Assembly: GCF_001423965.1 (NCBI RefSeq)
Contig: NZ_LMPV01000001.1
Location: forward strand, 633,908 to 697,907
Source of the DNA: Exiguobacterium sp. Leaf196
GTDB lineage: Bacteria; Bacillota; Bacilli; Exiguobacteriales; Exiguobacteriaceae
DNA: 64,000 nucleotides
Reading direction: 5' to 3'
The notes beneath the pieces are model-generated. The model did not search any database and was not told the DNA's origin. It was given only the letters and a program-made list of their open reading frames with translations. Both the position numbers and the translations under genes were made by a program. Shown here one piece after another: positions 34,399 to 42,619 of this stretch; position 1 is the first letter of the stretch; each line of letters opens with the position of its first letter.

Positions 34399-35340
34399 AT
34401 GGGGGTCTTCCTCGTCAAACGCATATTATCCATCATCCCGATTTTGTTACTGGCGGTCTTGATTCTGACAGGGTTGATTCATTTGTCACCAGTTGATCCG
34501 GCACAGGCATATCTGTCCGCTGCTCATATCCAACCGACGGATGAACTACTCGCTGCCAAACGAGCAGAATTCGGACTCGATCAACCGTTCTACCAACAAT
34601 ACTTCGATGCCGTCATCCGCTTGGCGCAGCTCGATTTCGGAACATCGTATCTTTCCGGAAAACCGGTCCTTGAAGATGTCTTACTCCGCTTACCGCCAAC
34701 GGTCGAGCTGGCAGTGACGAGTCTACTGCTCGCACTCGTCATCAGTATCCCGCTCGGGTTCCTTGCTGGGATCAAGAAGAATGGTTTCTTTGACCATCTC
34801 AGTCGGGCAATCGCCTTCATCGGTGCTTCAATCCCGTCGTTTTGGCTCGGGTATCTGTTCATCTTCTTCTTTGCCGTAAAGCTGGATTGGTTCCCGGTCG
34901 GGGGAACGGGAAGTGTGATGCACTTGATCTTACCGGCATTGACGCTCGCCTTTCCGTTGATTGCCTTGTATACACGATTGCTCCGTGGCAGTGTGATTGA
35001 AGCATTGAACGAACCGTATGTCTTGTTTGCCCGGACACGTGGATTAAAGGAAGGACGGATTCTTGGGAAACACGTTCTTCGGATGGCGATTCCGCCGATG
35101 ATCACGGGTCTTGGAATGAACCTCGGAAAGTTGCTGACGGGAACGATCATCGTCGAGACCGTCTTCTCGTGGCCAGGCTTCGGTCGCTACTTCATCGAAG
35201 CGATCTTTGACCGGGATATGCCGGTCATCCAAGGATACGTCTTTCTCGCGGCCCTCGTCTTCATCGGTAGCAGTTTGCTCGTCGACATCATTCAAGCTGT
35301 GCTCGATCCACGCCTAGCGAAAAAAGGAGGGACGGTATGA
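34399..35340 (+). CDS. nikB: NikB-like ABC permease
   Basis: A 313-residue inner-membrane permease of the DppB/NikB type with six helices. The coupling loop with the usual EAA-type motif is YVLFARTRGLKEGRILGKHV (about 200-220), followed by IVETVFSWPGFGRYFIEAI. The ATG at 34399 follows AAAGGAGGG. The gene follows nikA by 12 bases and overlaps nikC. Confidence 0.93.
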   Translation: MGVFLVKRILSIIPILLLAVLILTGLIHLSPVDPAQAYLSAAHIQPTDELLAAKRAEFGLDQPFYQQYFDAVIRLAQLDFGTSYLSGKPVLEDVLLRLPPTVELAVTSLLLALVISIPLGFLAGIKKNGFFDHLSRAIAFIGASIPSFWLGYLFIFFFAVKLDWFPVGGTGSVMHLILPALTLAFPLIALYTRLLRGSVIEALNEPYVLFARTRGLKEGRILGKHVLRMAIPPMITGLGMNLGKLLTGTIIVETVFSWPGFGRYFIEAIFDRDMPVIQGYVFLAALVFIGSSLLVDIIQAVLDPRLAKKGGTV

Positions 35341-36182
35341 ATACTCCACTTCCAGCAACGATGATCCGGTCGCGGTATACGCCGCTTCTTTATCTCTGTG
35401 CCCTCGTCTTAATCGGTATGGCAGGCATTGCGTTGTTCGCGCCATGGATCGCGCCGCATGATCCGAATCTCGTCGACTTGACGCAAAAGCTCCATGGTCC
35501 GTCGTCAGCCTATCCGCTCGGAACCGACCAGCTCGGACGCTGTCTCTTATCGCGCTTGATTTACGGCGCGCGGATTTCACTCGGCTGTGCCGTGTTGATC
35601 TTCATCGCCTCACTTGCGATTGGACTGTTCGTCGGAACACTTGCCGGTTACCGTGGTGGCTGGGTCGACCAACTCTTGATGCGTCTGTGTGATGGTGTAA
35701 TGGCATTTCCGAGTCTGATTCTCGTCCTCGGTCTCGTCGGTATCTTCGGTCCAGGTCTCAAGCAGGTCATCATCGCCTTGATGCTCGTCCAGTGGGTCTA
35801 CTACGCGCGAATGTTTCGCGGGATGGTCATGACGTTGAAGACAGAAGCGTTCATCGCCGCTGCTCGCGTCAACGGTTCGTCTTCGTGGAAAATCATCCGG
35901 ACGCACATCCTGCCGAACATCTTACCACCGCTGCTCGTCATCGGGACGCTTGAGATGGGCTGGGCGATCATGGATATCTCGGCGATGTCGTTCCTCGGGC
36001 TTGGTGTCCAGTCACCAACTGCCGAGTGGGGGGCAATGATTCACGAAGGAAAATCGTACATCCGGACGAATCCGGAATTGATGATTTATCCGGGACTTGC
36101 GATCATGCTCGTCATCATCAGCTTTAACCTAGTAGGAGAACAGTTAGCAGAACGACTCGGTGTATCAAAAACGATGAAATGA
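35337..36182 (+). CDS. nikC: NikC-like ABC permease
   Basis: A 281-residue permease of the DppC/NikC type: an N-terminal helix, then the permease core with the coupling loop FIAAARVNGSSSWKIIRTHI (about 178-197) and SFLGLGVQSPTAEWGAMI near the C-terminus. It starts by an ATGA overlap with nikB after AAAAGGAGGG. It pairs with NikB to form the pore. Confidence 0.93.
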   Translation: MNTPLPATMIRSRYTPLLYLCALVLIGMAGIALFAPWIAPHDPNLVDLTQKLHGPSSAYPLGTDQLGRCLLSRLIYGARISLGCAVLIFIASLAIGLFVGTLAGYRGGWVDQLLMRLCDGVMAFPSLILVLGLVGIFGPGLKQVIIALMLVQWVYYARMFRGMVMTLKTEAFIAAARVNGSSSWKIIRTHILPNILPPLLVIGTLEMGWAIMDISAMSFLGLGVQSPTAEWGAMIHEGKSYIRTNPELMIYPGLAIMLVIISFNLVGEQLAERLGVSKTMK

Positions 36183-36985
36183 GAGGAGGTGCCCGTATCG
36201 AACCGATTTTAGCTGTCGACGGTCTGACCGTCCGTACGAAACAACAAGTGACACTGATTGAAGAGGTATCATTCTCGATTCATGCTGGACAGATTCTTGG
36301 TCTTGTCGGAGAGAGTGGTTGTGGGAAGACGGTGACGAGTCTCGCTTTGATGCGTCTGCTCAATCCGCAGACGACAGACGTCACCGGTGACATCCAACTG
36401 AATGGCAGATCAATCATGTCTCTATCCGAACGAACCGTCCGAACGATTCGAGGCGGTGAGATTGCGTTCATCATGCAAAATCCGATGAGTGCCTTCACAC
36501 CGGTCTACTCGATCGGGCACCAGATGATCGAGACAATTCAGACCCATTCACGTTGTTCAAAACGTGAAGCGAAACAACAAGCGATGACGGCACTCGAAGA
36601 AGTCAATCTGACGGATGCCGCCCGGTTGCTCAAAGCTTATCCGTTCGAACTGAGTGGCGGTATGTTGCAACGGATCATGATCGCCTTAGCCGTTGCCCTG
36701 CGCCCAAGCGTCTTGATTGCCGACGAACCGACGACGGCACTCGATGTCTTCAATCAGAAGACGGTTCTTGAATTACTCGAACGGATGCGGGCGACTTACG
36801 GAACGGCGATGTTACTCATCTCGCATGATCTCGGTGTGATCGCTGAACTTGCAGACGATGTCCTCGTCATGCAGCAAGGACGGATCGTTGAGCAAGCAGA
36901 TGTTTTTGAATTATTTGATCGACCGCAACATCCGTATACACAGTCACTTCTTGCACAGCATCTAGGAAGGGAGGCGTTCGGATGA
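36179..36985 (+). CDS. nikD: NikD-like ABC ATPase (start uncertain)
   Basis: An ATPase of the oligopeptide/nickel type: Walker A GESGCGKT (about residue 45), signature LSGGMLQR, Walker B LIADEPTTALD, H-loop SHDLGV. The ATG at 36179 overlaps the nikC stop, but the strong AGGAGG site (36184-36189) lies after it. The next fitting codon is ATC at 36197, 7 bases from that site, and would give MEPILAVDGLTV, the usual NikD beginning. Use of a rare AUC start is therefore possible; coupling from the ATGA is the alternative. Confidence 0.9.
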   Translation: MRGGARIEPILAVDGLTVRTKQQVTLIEEVSFSIHAGQILGLVGESGCGKTVTSLALMRLLNPQTTDVTGDIQLNGRSIMSLSERTVRTIRGGEIAFIMQNPMSAFTPVYSIGHQMIETIQTHSRCSKREAKQQAMTALEEVNLTDAARLLKAYPFELSGGMLQRIMIALAVALRPSVLIADEPTTALDVFNQKTVLELLERMRATYGTAMLLISHDLGVIAELADDVLVMQQGRIVEQADVFELFDRPQHPYTQSLLAQHLGREAFG

Positions 36986-37779
36986 GTCTCTTGCAGATCG
37001 ATCAAGTCTCACACGTCTATAAACGCCGGTTTCAACCAGCAAAGACCGTCTTACACGATGTCTCATTGACGCTTGAAGCGGGACGCTGTCTCGGCTTGCT
37101 CGGGTCGAGTGGTGCCGGGAAAAGTACGCTCGGACGATTGTTGCTCGGACTCGAACGCCCAACGACCGGAACGATTTGGTTCAATGGTGTCGATCGCCAC
37201 GCGACAAAACGACCATTTCAAGGTGACGTCCAAGTCGTCTTTCAGGACTCGTTTGCTGCCGTCAATCCGAAACTGACAGCGGCTGATATCATTGCGGAAC
37301 CGCTCGATAACTTCATTCGTTTAAAGGGAAATGCGCGGCAACAACGCTTAATGACGTTAATCGAACAAGTCGGGCTCAAGGCGACGGATCTGACAAAATA
37401 TCCGGCGCAGTTCAGTGGTGGGCAACTACAGCGAATCGCGATTGCGCGAGCGATTGCTGCTGAACCACGTCTGATCGTTTTAGACGAAGCAGTCAGTAGC
37501 CTCGACATGGTCAACAAACGATTGATTCTCGCATTGCTAGCTGACTTGAAACGGCTACACGGTCTAACATATGTCTTCATCACGCATGACATTAAAGCTG
37601 CCGAGCAACTTTGCGACAGCTTCGCGATCTTAGAGCAAGGACGCCTCGTCGGGCATTACCCGAGTCTAGTTGCATTTGATGCTGCGACGGATCCTGCCGT
37701 TGAACGGATGCGCCAAGCAAAGCTTGCCGTGCATCCAAGGCAACGAACGATTCGAAAGACACAATCAAACAAAGGATAA
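36982..37779 (+). CDS. nikE: NikE-like ABC ATPase
   Basis: A 265-residue ATPase: Walker A GSSGAGKST (about residue 42), FSGGQLQRIAIARA as signature, Walker B LIVLDEAVSSLD, and H-loop ITHDIKAAEQL. It forms the heterodimeric motor with NikD. The start overlaps the nikD stop (ATGA) after GGGAGG. Last gene of the operon, before a strong terminator. Confidence 0.93.
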   Translation: MSLLQIDQVSHVYKRRFQPAKTVLHDVSLTLEAGRCLGLLGSSGAGKSTLGRLLLGLERPTTGTIWFNGVDRHATKRPFQGDVQVVFQDSFAAVNPKLTAADIIAEPLDNFIRLKGNARQQRLMTLIEQVGLKATDLTKYPAQFSGGQLQRIAIARAIAAEPRLIVLDEAVSSLDMVNKRLILALLADLKRLHGLTYVFITHDIKAAEQLCDSFAILEQGRLVGHYPSLVAFDAATDPAVERMRQAKLAVHPRQRTIRKTQSNKG

Positions 37780-37812
37780 CGGACTGCTGAACGGCTCCGT
37801 TATCCTTTTTTA
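37774..37812. terminator. Bidirectional terminator after nikE
   Basis: Stem AGGATAACGG...CCGTTATCCT followed by TTTTTT, between nikE and the convergent ABC operon. Confidence 0.85.
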
Positions 37813-37825
37813 TTGTAGAGCAGGA

Positions 37826-38596
37826 TTAGTAAGGCGTTTTTCGAAACCGAAGACCAGACCAGCCAAGTGTTAGGGCAATCCAAACGAGACAAGAAGCGAC
37901 ACCGATTAGATGGGACGAAGAAAAAAACGACGTGTTCGATGGAAGCGACAGAAGCGCACCAGGCGTGAAAAATAATACATCTGGCATTAGCGAAGGAAGT
38001 GCAACAAGTAGTAAGGAAACGACGAGCGACAGGATGCCAATCGGAACAGCGCGTTGCAAAAAGGTGCTGATCAGTAGTGTCAGACTGACGACGAATAACA
38101 TCCAAAGACTAAAATCGAGGATGATGCGTAGCGCAAGCATCGGCGAAAGGAATCCGAACCAATAGACGGTCAGACAATAGGACGTGAGTGCGCCGATCAG
38201 AATCCCGAATAGACTGATCATCCCGTGACTGAACCATTTCGATAGCAGATAGATATTCCGCGAAACCGGACGCGTCAGAATGAAATCCTGCATACCGGTT
38301 TGTCGGTCTGAAGCAAGCAATCCCATGAAGCTCATGATGAGGACAATCAAGCCGAGCTGATTGAACTGTCCGTGGATCGTTGCGCTGAAGACGTCAAGCG
38401 GTTGTGGAGCAGGACGATTCGGATCGACGATGATTCCGTCTGCATTTCCGACGTGTGCGAGTAAGACATCCATGTACATCAACAGCAACGGTTGTGTCAC
38501 CCCGAGGGCAATGAAGAACAGCGGTAACCAGACGATTTTCCATTCTTTCCATGCTTCCAACCACTCGGTCCATGTCAGTGTATAAAAGGTCCTCAT
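37826..38596 (-). CDS. ABC-2 permease (YxlG-like)
   Basis: A 256-residue membrane protein with six hydrophobic segments; it opens with WTEWLEAWKEWKIVWLPLFF, and DFILTRPVSRNIYLLSKW is the usual ABC-2 motif. The start at 38596 overlaps the ATPase stop (ATGA), so the longer frame is rejected. With the two genes upstream it matches the yxlE-yxlF-yxlG order of Bacillus subtilis (there in the sigY operon). Substrate unknown. Confidence 0.88.
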   Translation of the reverse strand: MRTFYTLTWTEWLEAWKEWKIVWLPLFFIALGVTQPLLLMYMDVLLAHVGNADGIIVDPNRPAPQPLDVFSATIHGQFNQLGLIVLIMSFMGLLASDRQTGMQDFILTRPVSRNIYLLSKWFSHGMISLFGILIGALTSYCLTVYWFGFLSPMLALRIILDFSLWMLFVVSLTLLISTFLQRAVPIGILSLVVSLLLVALPSLMPDVLFFTPGALLSLPSNTSFFSSSHLIGVASCLVWIALTLGWSGLRFRKTPY

Positions 38597-39477
38597 ACGT
38601 CTGCCACCATGTCGAGGAACCGTTCCTCGAGTCCAATCGGTTGATAGGCAATCGAAGCAATCGACCATCCCTGTTGAATCAGAGTAGTCGCTAACTGCGA
38701 GAGATCAAGCGGCTGCTGTGCGGAGAACTGATAGCAGCATGGGTTGATTCGATCAATCTCGACTTGTGGAAATAGTGTCGCAGAAAACGACGAGACAGGG
38801 AGAAGCGTCTCGACTTGAATCCGATATTGATCCACGTTGCGTTGATTGTCGAGTGGACCTAACAATTTTCCGTGTTTAATGACGAGGAAGCGATCGCAAC
38901 ACGTCTTTGCGTCTTCTAAGAGGTGCGTTGAGACGATGATCGTCATCCGTTTCTTTAAGCGGAGGATCAATTGATTGATATCATGTCGACCACTCGGATC
39001 AAGGGCGGAAGCCGGTTCGTCGAGAATCAAAAATATCGGTTCATGTAAGATGGCTTGGGCGATTCCGAGACGTTGGCGCATCCCGCCGGACAAGCGTTCG
39101 ATGACTTCTGCTTGTTGATCGTGGAGTCCAACTTCATTTAGAACGTCCGGAATCCGCTTATTTAACGTTGCGCGATCGAGACCTGACAAGCGACCGAAAA
39201 AACGTAATGATTGTTCGCACGTCATCCAAGGCTTAAAGTCGGTCTGTTGTGATAAGTAGCCGATCGATTGCTGGTGTTGACGGATGGAGCGCGAAGACAT
39301 CGTAATGGAACCACGGTCACTCTCGATCATGCCGCTCAGACATTTCAGGAGTGTCGTCTTTCCGGCACCATTCGGACCAATCAGTCCAAGACATTCATGT
39401 TCGTGAATCGTAAAGGAAATATCGTCTAGGATAAGACGTCGTTGAAGTGAAAGCTGGAGATGAGAAATCTGAATCAT
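38593..39477 (-). CDS. ABC ATPase (YxlF-like)
   Basis: A 294-residue ATPase: Walker A GPNGAGKTT (about residue 36), signature LSGGMRQRLGIAQA, Walker B IFLILDEPASALD, H-loop STHLLED, then a C-terminal 80-residue extension often seen in BcrA-like exporters. The start at 39477 has a GGAAGGAGG site and overlaps the previous gene's stop. Second gene of the operon. Confidence 0.92.
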   Translation of the reverse strand: MIQISHLQLSLQRRLILDDISFTIHEHECLGLIGPNGAGKTTLLKCLSGMIESDRGSITMSSRSIRQHQQSIGYLSQQTDFKPWMTCEQSLRFFGRLSGLDRATLNKRIPDVLNEVGLHDQQAEVIERLSGGMRQRLGIAQAILHEPIFLILDEPASALDPSGRHDINQLILRLKKRMTIIVSTHLLEDAKTCCDRFLVIKHGKLLGPLDNQRNVDQYRIQVETLLPVSSFSATLFPQVEIDRINPCCYQFSAQQPLDLSQLATTLIQQGWSIASIAYQPIGLEERFLDMVADV

Positions 39478-39701
39478 GCTGTCATCCTCCTTCCGAGGAC
39501 GAAGTAGAGAATCGAGCCAATCGGCTGGACGAGGAGAATAATCAATAACCAAGTAGTCGGTGTCGCGATCCGGTCCTTCCGTCTAAACCAATCGATACAG
39601 GCGCAGCTGAGTAGAATCAGGTTGATGGAGATGTAAATCAATAATAGGGGCAGGAATCGTTCCCAGTCGATGTGTGATAAGGCAGAGAAATCTGTGTTCA
39701 T
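39474..39701 (-). CDS. PLDc_N-domain membrane protein (YxlE-like)
   Basis: A 75-residue protein with two membrane helices (about 17-35 and 48-68) and the PLDc_N signature VQPIGSILYFVLGRR at the end. Such proteins lack the phospholipase domain itself. First gene of the three-gene ABC operon, with an AAAAGGAGGG site. In Bacillus subtilis YxlE is a negative regulator of sigma-Y; no sigY is seen nearby. Confidence 0.88.
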   Translation of the reverse strand: MNTDFSALSHIDWERFLPLLLIYISINLILLSCACIDWFRRKDRIATPTTWLLIILLVQPIGSILYFVLGRRMTA

Positions 39702-39719
39702 GAAAAACCCTCCTTTTCT

Positions 39720-39754
39720 ATTACCATTATCAGTAATGAAAATAGAAAAGTCAA
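39720..39754 (-). promoter_or_regulatory. Promoter and operator of the yxlEFG-like operon
   Basis: On the minus strand TTGACT (39754-39749) and GATAAT (39731-39726) are 17 bases apart. An inverted repeat ATTAC/GTAAT (39720-39737) encloses the -10, as for a repressor site. Confidence 0.6.
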
Positions 39755-39898
39755 TGCCATGGACGAATCATCGTTAGTTCTCAATCACTTAGAGCTATGA
39801 TAAACTTCTCTTATCAAAATTTTCCAAATGAGATTTGAATCAAATAGTTTAAATGAAAGACGAACTATCAAACGAATCATGATTTTAAGGAGGCTTAT

Positions 39899-40249
39899 AT
39901 GCAGATTTATCAATTCAAAAAAGAGGTTGGTAAGAAGATCACGAAATTTGATTCGAACTTTGTGATGTCACGAATCATGCAAACTGAAAAAGTGACGCAC
40001 ATCGGATGCATCCATTTAGAGAAGAATGGCGTGGTCGGTTATCACCAGGCTGTCGTGCCGCAACTTCTATTAATTGTAGAGGGTGAGGGCTTTGTAAGAG
40101 GGGAAACGGATGACTACATAAATGTTCAGTGTGGGGAAGCCGTGTTTTGGAAACAAGGAGAATGGCACGAAACGAAGACGGATACGGGTTTAACAGCGAT
40201 CGTGATTGAAAGTGAGTCACTGGATACATCATTTCTCGTTTCCGTTTAA
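39899..40249 (+). CDS. Cupin-fold protein
   Basis: A 116-residue single-domain beta barrel. The first cupin motif region is VGYHQAVVPQLLLIVEGEGFVRG, with only part of the metal-binding set (His49 and no clear second His or Glu), and the second is WKQGEWHET. AAGGAGG site. These small cupins can bind ligands or metals; an enzymatic role is not shown. It stands alone and is followed by a large palindromic repeat. Confidence 0.82.
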   Translation: MQIYQFKKEVGKKITKFDSNFVMSRIMQTEKVTHIGCIHLEKNGVVGYHQAVVPQLLLIVEGEGFVRGETDDYINVQCGEAVFWKQGEWHETKTDTGLTAIVIESESLDTSFLVSV

Positions 40250-40271
40250 CGAAACTAAACACGATACATAA

Positions 40272-40474
40272 AGAGGCTGACTCAAAAAAAGAATGATTCG
40301 CTTCCACACGCCCTTTCCTCAGGCGAGACACAAGCCAGTTTTCCTGCTTCATTCAAGCAGGAAAGCGGGTCTTGTTTGTCTCTGACAGCGCATAAATGCG
40401 CTTATTCCTGTAGGAGTGGCGTGTAAAGCATCATTCTTATATCTTTGTAGAGACTAAAGTTTACGTCAGCCTCT
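40272..40474. repeat. Large nested palindromic intergenic element
   Basis: About 200 bases that fold on themselves: outer arms AGAGGCTGAC/GTCAGCCTCT at the two ends, then CACACGCC/GGCGTGT, then GAGACACAAGCC against the GGGTCTTGTTTGTCTC segment, and an inner perfect hairpin TTTCCTGCTT/AAGCAGGAAA. A side hairpin AGCGCATAAATGCGCT is also present. It fills the whole gap between two convergent genes and has no coding frame. The design resembles a MITE or a structured RNA. Confidence 0.75.
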
Positions 40475-40478
40475 ATTC

Positions 40479-41564
40479 TTATTCCGTACACCATTTTTCT
40501 AATTCTTCGAGGCATAAATGTAACCGAGCAGTGATCATTTCTCGATTCCCCATCTGTTGCGTTGTTTTATGAGTGAGTTGAGGCTGATGTAGAATGTCGT
40601 AGTGCTCATACGCTTCTTGCAATATCCATAATGTATATTCATCCAGTAATCGTCGAGTTTGAATGGTGCGTTCGTCTCCAACCACGTTAAAGCAATATCC
40701 ACTTATGAATCCATCAGCGATTTCGTTTAGAACATTACTTTTTTCTTGATACGCTTGATTTATGTATCGTGGAGCATTTGAAAAGGCTGGTAACAAAAAT
40801 TTGTAACAAAAAACAAAGTAAGCTGCATATTTCAAATCAAAGTCCAATCTTGGAAACGGGTCAATGATTGCAATGTGTTCATCACTTAAAATTAAATTTT
40901 CTGGTGTTACATCTTGATTCACGAGAGAGATGTTTTGAACCTGAGTTCGTCTATTCTCAATTAAAGCATAAATATGTTTACCGACTTTTTCTTTATCAAA
41001 GCAAAGACTAGAGTGAATGAGAGCATTTAAGGCGGTTAAGACGTGTTCATTTTCTTCCTGCCATAATTCATCCCTGTTTTTTGAATCGCTACCTCGTAAA
41101 GTTTCCCATTGCCAGTGCAGTTCCCCGAAACCTGCAATAGAGGTTTTCTGGTTGTGTATATTGTGATAAATGCTCCCTAATTTCTTACCGTAAGAATGGG
41201 CTTTATTCTGATCGAGTAACAATAAATCCGTTCCACGACCCATGAACGTTTCTACTGTAAATACTGTGTCATCTTCAATGAAATACTGATAAAAGTCAGG
41301 ACAGACATTTTGATCACTTGTATTGGCGTGTAAATAGTAAGCTTTCGTAGACTCATACTCTGTAGTCAGCTCTTGTTCATTAATCTGTTGTAACTCCCCA
41401 TAAGCTTCATTCTTTTTTATGCGAATCACAAGGTCTTGATCATCTACTCTCTTTAACTTATATACAGTGTGCCAAGCTCCTTCACCAATCTTTAGAATCT
41501 GTTCTGCCTTTACGTTCAACGTATCCAGCACAATTGCATCAAGATTTTCTTTGATCCGTTTCAT
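40479..41564 (-). CDS. APH-like small-molecule kinase (aminoglycoside phosphotransferase family)
   Basis: A 361-residue soluble protein with a protein-kinase-like fold: N-lobe with IGEGAWHTVYKL as a glycine-rich loop (about 27-38) and VIRIKKNE with the ATP-binding Lys (about residue 50); C-lobe with the catalytic Asp in VNQDVTPENLIL (the usual His of HxD is Asn) and metal-binding IIDPFPRLDFD. Substrate unknown; family members phosphorylate aminoglycosides, choline, homoserine and others. The gene has lower GC than its neighbours and could be acquired. Confidence 0.82.
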   Translation of the reverse strand: MKRIKENLDAIVLDTLNVKAEQILKIGEGAWHTVYKLKRVDDQDLVIRIKKNEAYGELQQINEQELTTEYESTKAYYLHANTSDQNVCPDFYQYFIEDDTVFTVETFMGRGTDLLLLDQNKAHSYGKKLGSIYHNIHNQKTSIAGFGELHWQWETLRGSDSKNRDELWQEENEHVLTALNALIHSSLCFDKEKVGKHIYALIENRRTQVQNISLVNQDVTPENLILSDEHIAIIDPFPRLDFDLKYAAYFVFCYKFLLPAFSNAPRYINQAYQEKSNVLNEIADGFISGYCFNVVGDERTIQTRRLLDEYTLWILQEAYEHYDILHQPQLTHKTTQQMGNREMITARLHLCLEELEKWCTE

Positions 41565-41640
41565 GGGGTCTATTTTCTCTCCCTCGCAATGTTGTCTCGT
41601 TTCATTTTGGTGAAAATACGCTTCTAGAAACGGAGCGTGT

Positions 41641-42159
41641 TTACGGCAAGATGACGAGTGAGACGGTCCGTTCAGTTGCCTGATCTTCTGTCTCTAGGTG
41701 ATGATATTTTTCGAGCAATGTTCGCATGTCCTGTTGGAAATCGTTGAAGGTTTCATCTGTCAGGTGCAATTTCGCGATCGAGAACGTCGAATGGTCCTGA
41801 CCTTGCGTTTGAACGGTCTGTTCGAAGTACGTCTGGTACTGCTGCAAGACATACATGAAGTAAAACGAGACGAAGTTCACTTTTTCATCGTACGTCGCAC
41901 TGTTCCAGTCTGCTTCGCTGATTTGATAGCCGCTTGTGTTCAAGGCATAAATCTTCTCTTCGACTTTTCCAACACGCTGGACGGCGACGACCTTCAACAA
42001 CTGATCGTCCATCATCGCATTGACTTGCCGGTACAAAGTAGACTGCGGTACATCCGTTAAACGTTGATTCAGTTGCATGATTGATAAGCCGTCTTCGAGA
42101 TCAATCAATTCGAGCGCAATCTTAAACCGGACATGATTTTTGAATAAGTTAAAGTTCAC
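41641..42159 (-). CDS. Helix-turn-helix regulator
   Basis: A 172-residue transcription factor with an N-terminal winged helix: MQLNQRLTDVPQSTLYRQVNAMMDDQLL is the HTH (ArsR/PadR-like), followed by wing residues VVAVQRVGKVEEKIYAL and a helical C-terminal dimer or effector domain. The GTG at 42159 fits an AAGGAGTG site; the ATG eight codons earlier lies on that site. Divergent from the small membrane protein downstream, which it may regulate. Confidence 0.85.
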   Translation of the reverse strand: MNFNLFKNHVRFKIALELIDLEDGLSIMQLNQRLTDVPQSTLYRQVNAMMDDQLLKVVAVQRVGKVEEKIYALNTSGYQISEADWNSATYDEKVNFVSFYFMYVLQQYQTYFEQTVQTQGQDHSTFSIAKLHLTDETFNDFQQDMRTLLEKYHHLETEDQATERTVSLVILP

Positions 42160-42308
42160 GTCGTGTCCCACTCCTTCATCCAATCGTTTCTAAAACTATC
42201 TTATCATGCTTTTGGAATCATTCTTATAAATGATAATGAAAAAAGAGGAAATAAAAAGTGAATAGGGAATAGTCTATAATGACACTAATTGGTAAAGGAG
42301 CGTTTATT

Positions 42309-42557
42309 ATGAAAGATTCAAACTATCGCTATGGTACATATGCACTCATTACAAGCTTTTTCTTATTTTTCTTTGTTCAGATGTTCCGAGCATATGTGGA
42401 ATTATCACCGGAATTTGCTGGCGAAGCACTTGAAGAATATCACTTGATGTACTTCCCAATCATTGCTTTAGTCGTCGGACTCGTCCTATTCATCAACGGC
42501 TGGTGGAAATCGACGGAAGCGCAGCATAAAGCCTTATCGAATACAGAGCAAAAATAA
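42309..42557 (+). CDS. Small membrane protein, 82 aa
   Basis: Two membrane helices (about residues 12-30 and 48-64) with short soluble ends; opens MKDSNYRYGTYALITSFF. The start at 42309 follows AAAGGAG; an in-frame ATG ten codons earlier overlaps the site. Divergent from the HTH regulator gene, so probably its target. Family not recognised. Confidence 0.78.
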   Translation: MKDSNYRYGTYALITSFFLFFFVQMFRAYVELSPEFAGEALEEYHLMYFPIIALVVGLVLFINGWWKSTEAQHKALSNTEQK

Positions 42558-42569
42558 TATATGCACATC

Positions 42570-42606
42570 AAAAGACCGACAACGAATTTTCGTTGCCGGT
42601 CTTTAT
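42570..42606. terminator. Bidirectional terminator
   Basis: Stem AAAGACCGACAACGA...TCGTTGCCGGTCTTT with a T run, between two convergent genes. Confidence 0.82.
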
Positions 42607-42619
42607 CGTTTCATATGCC

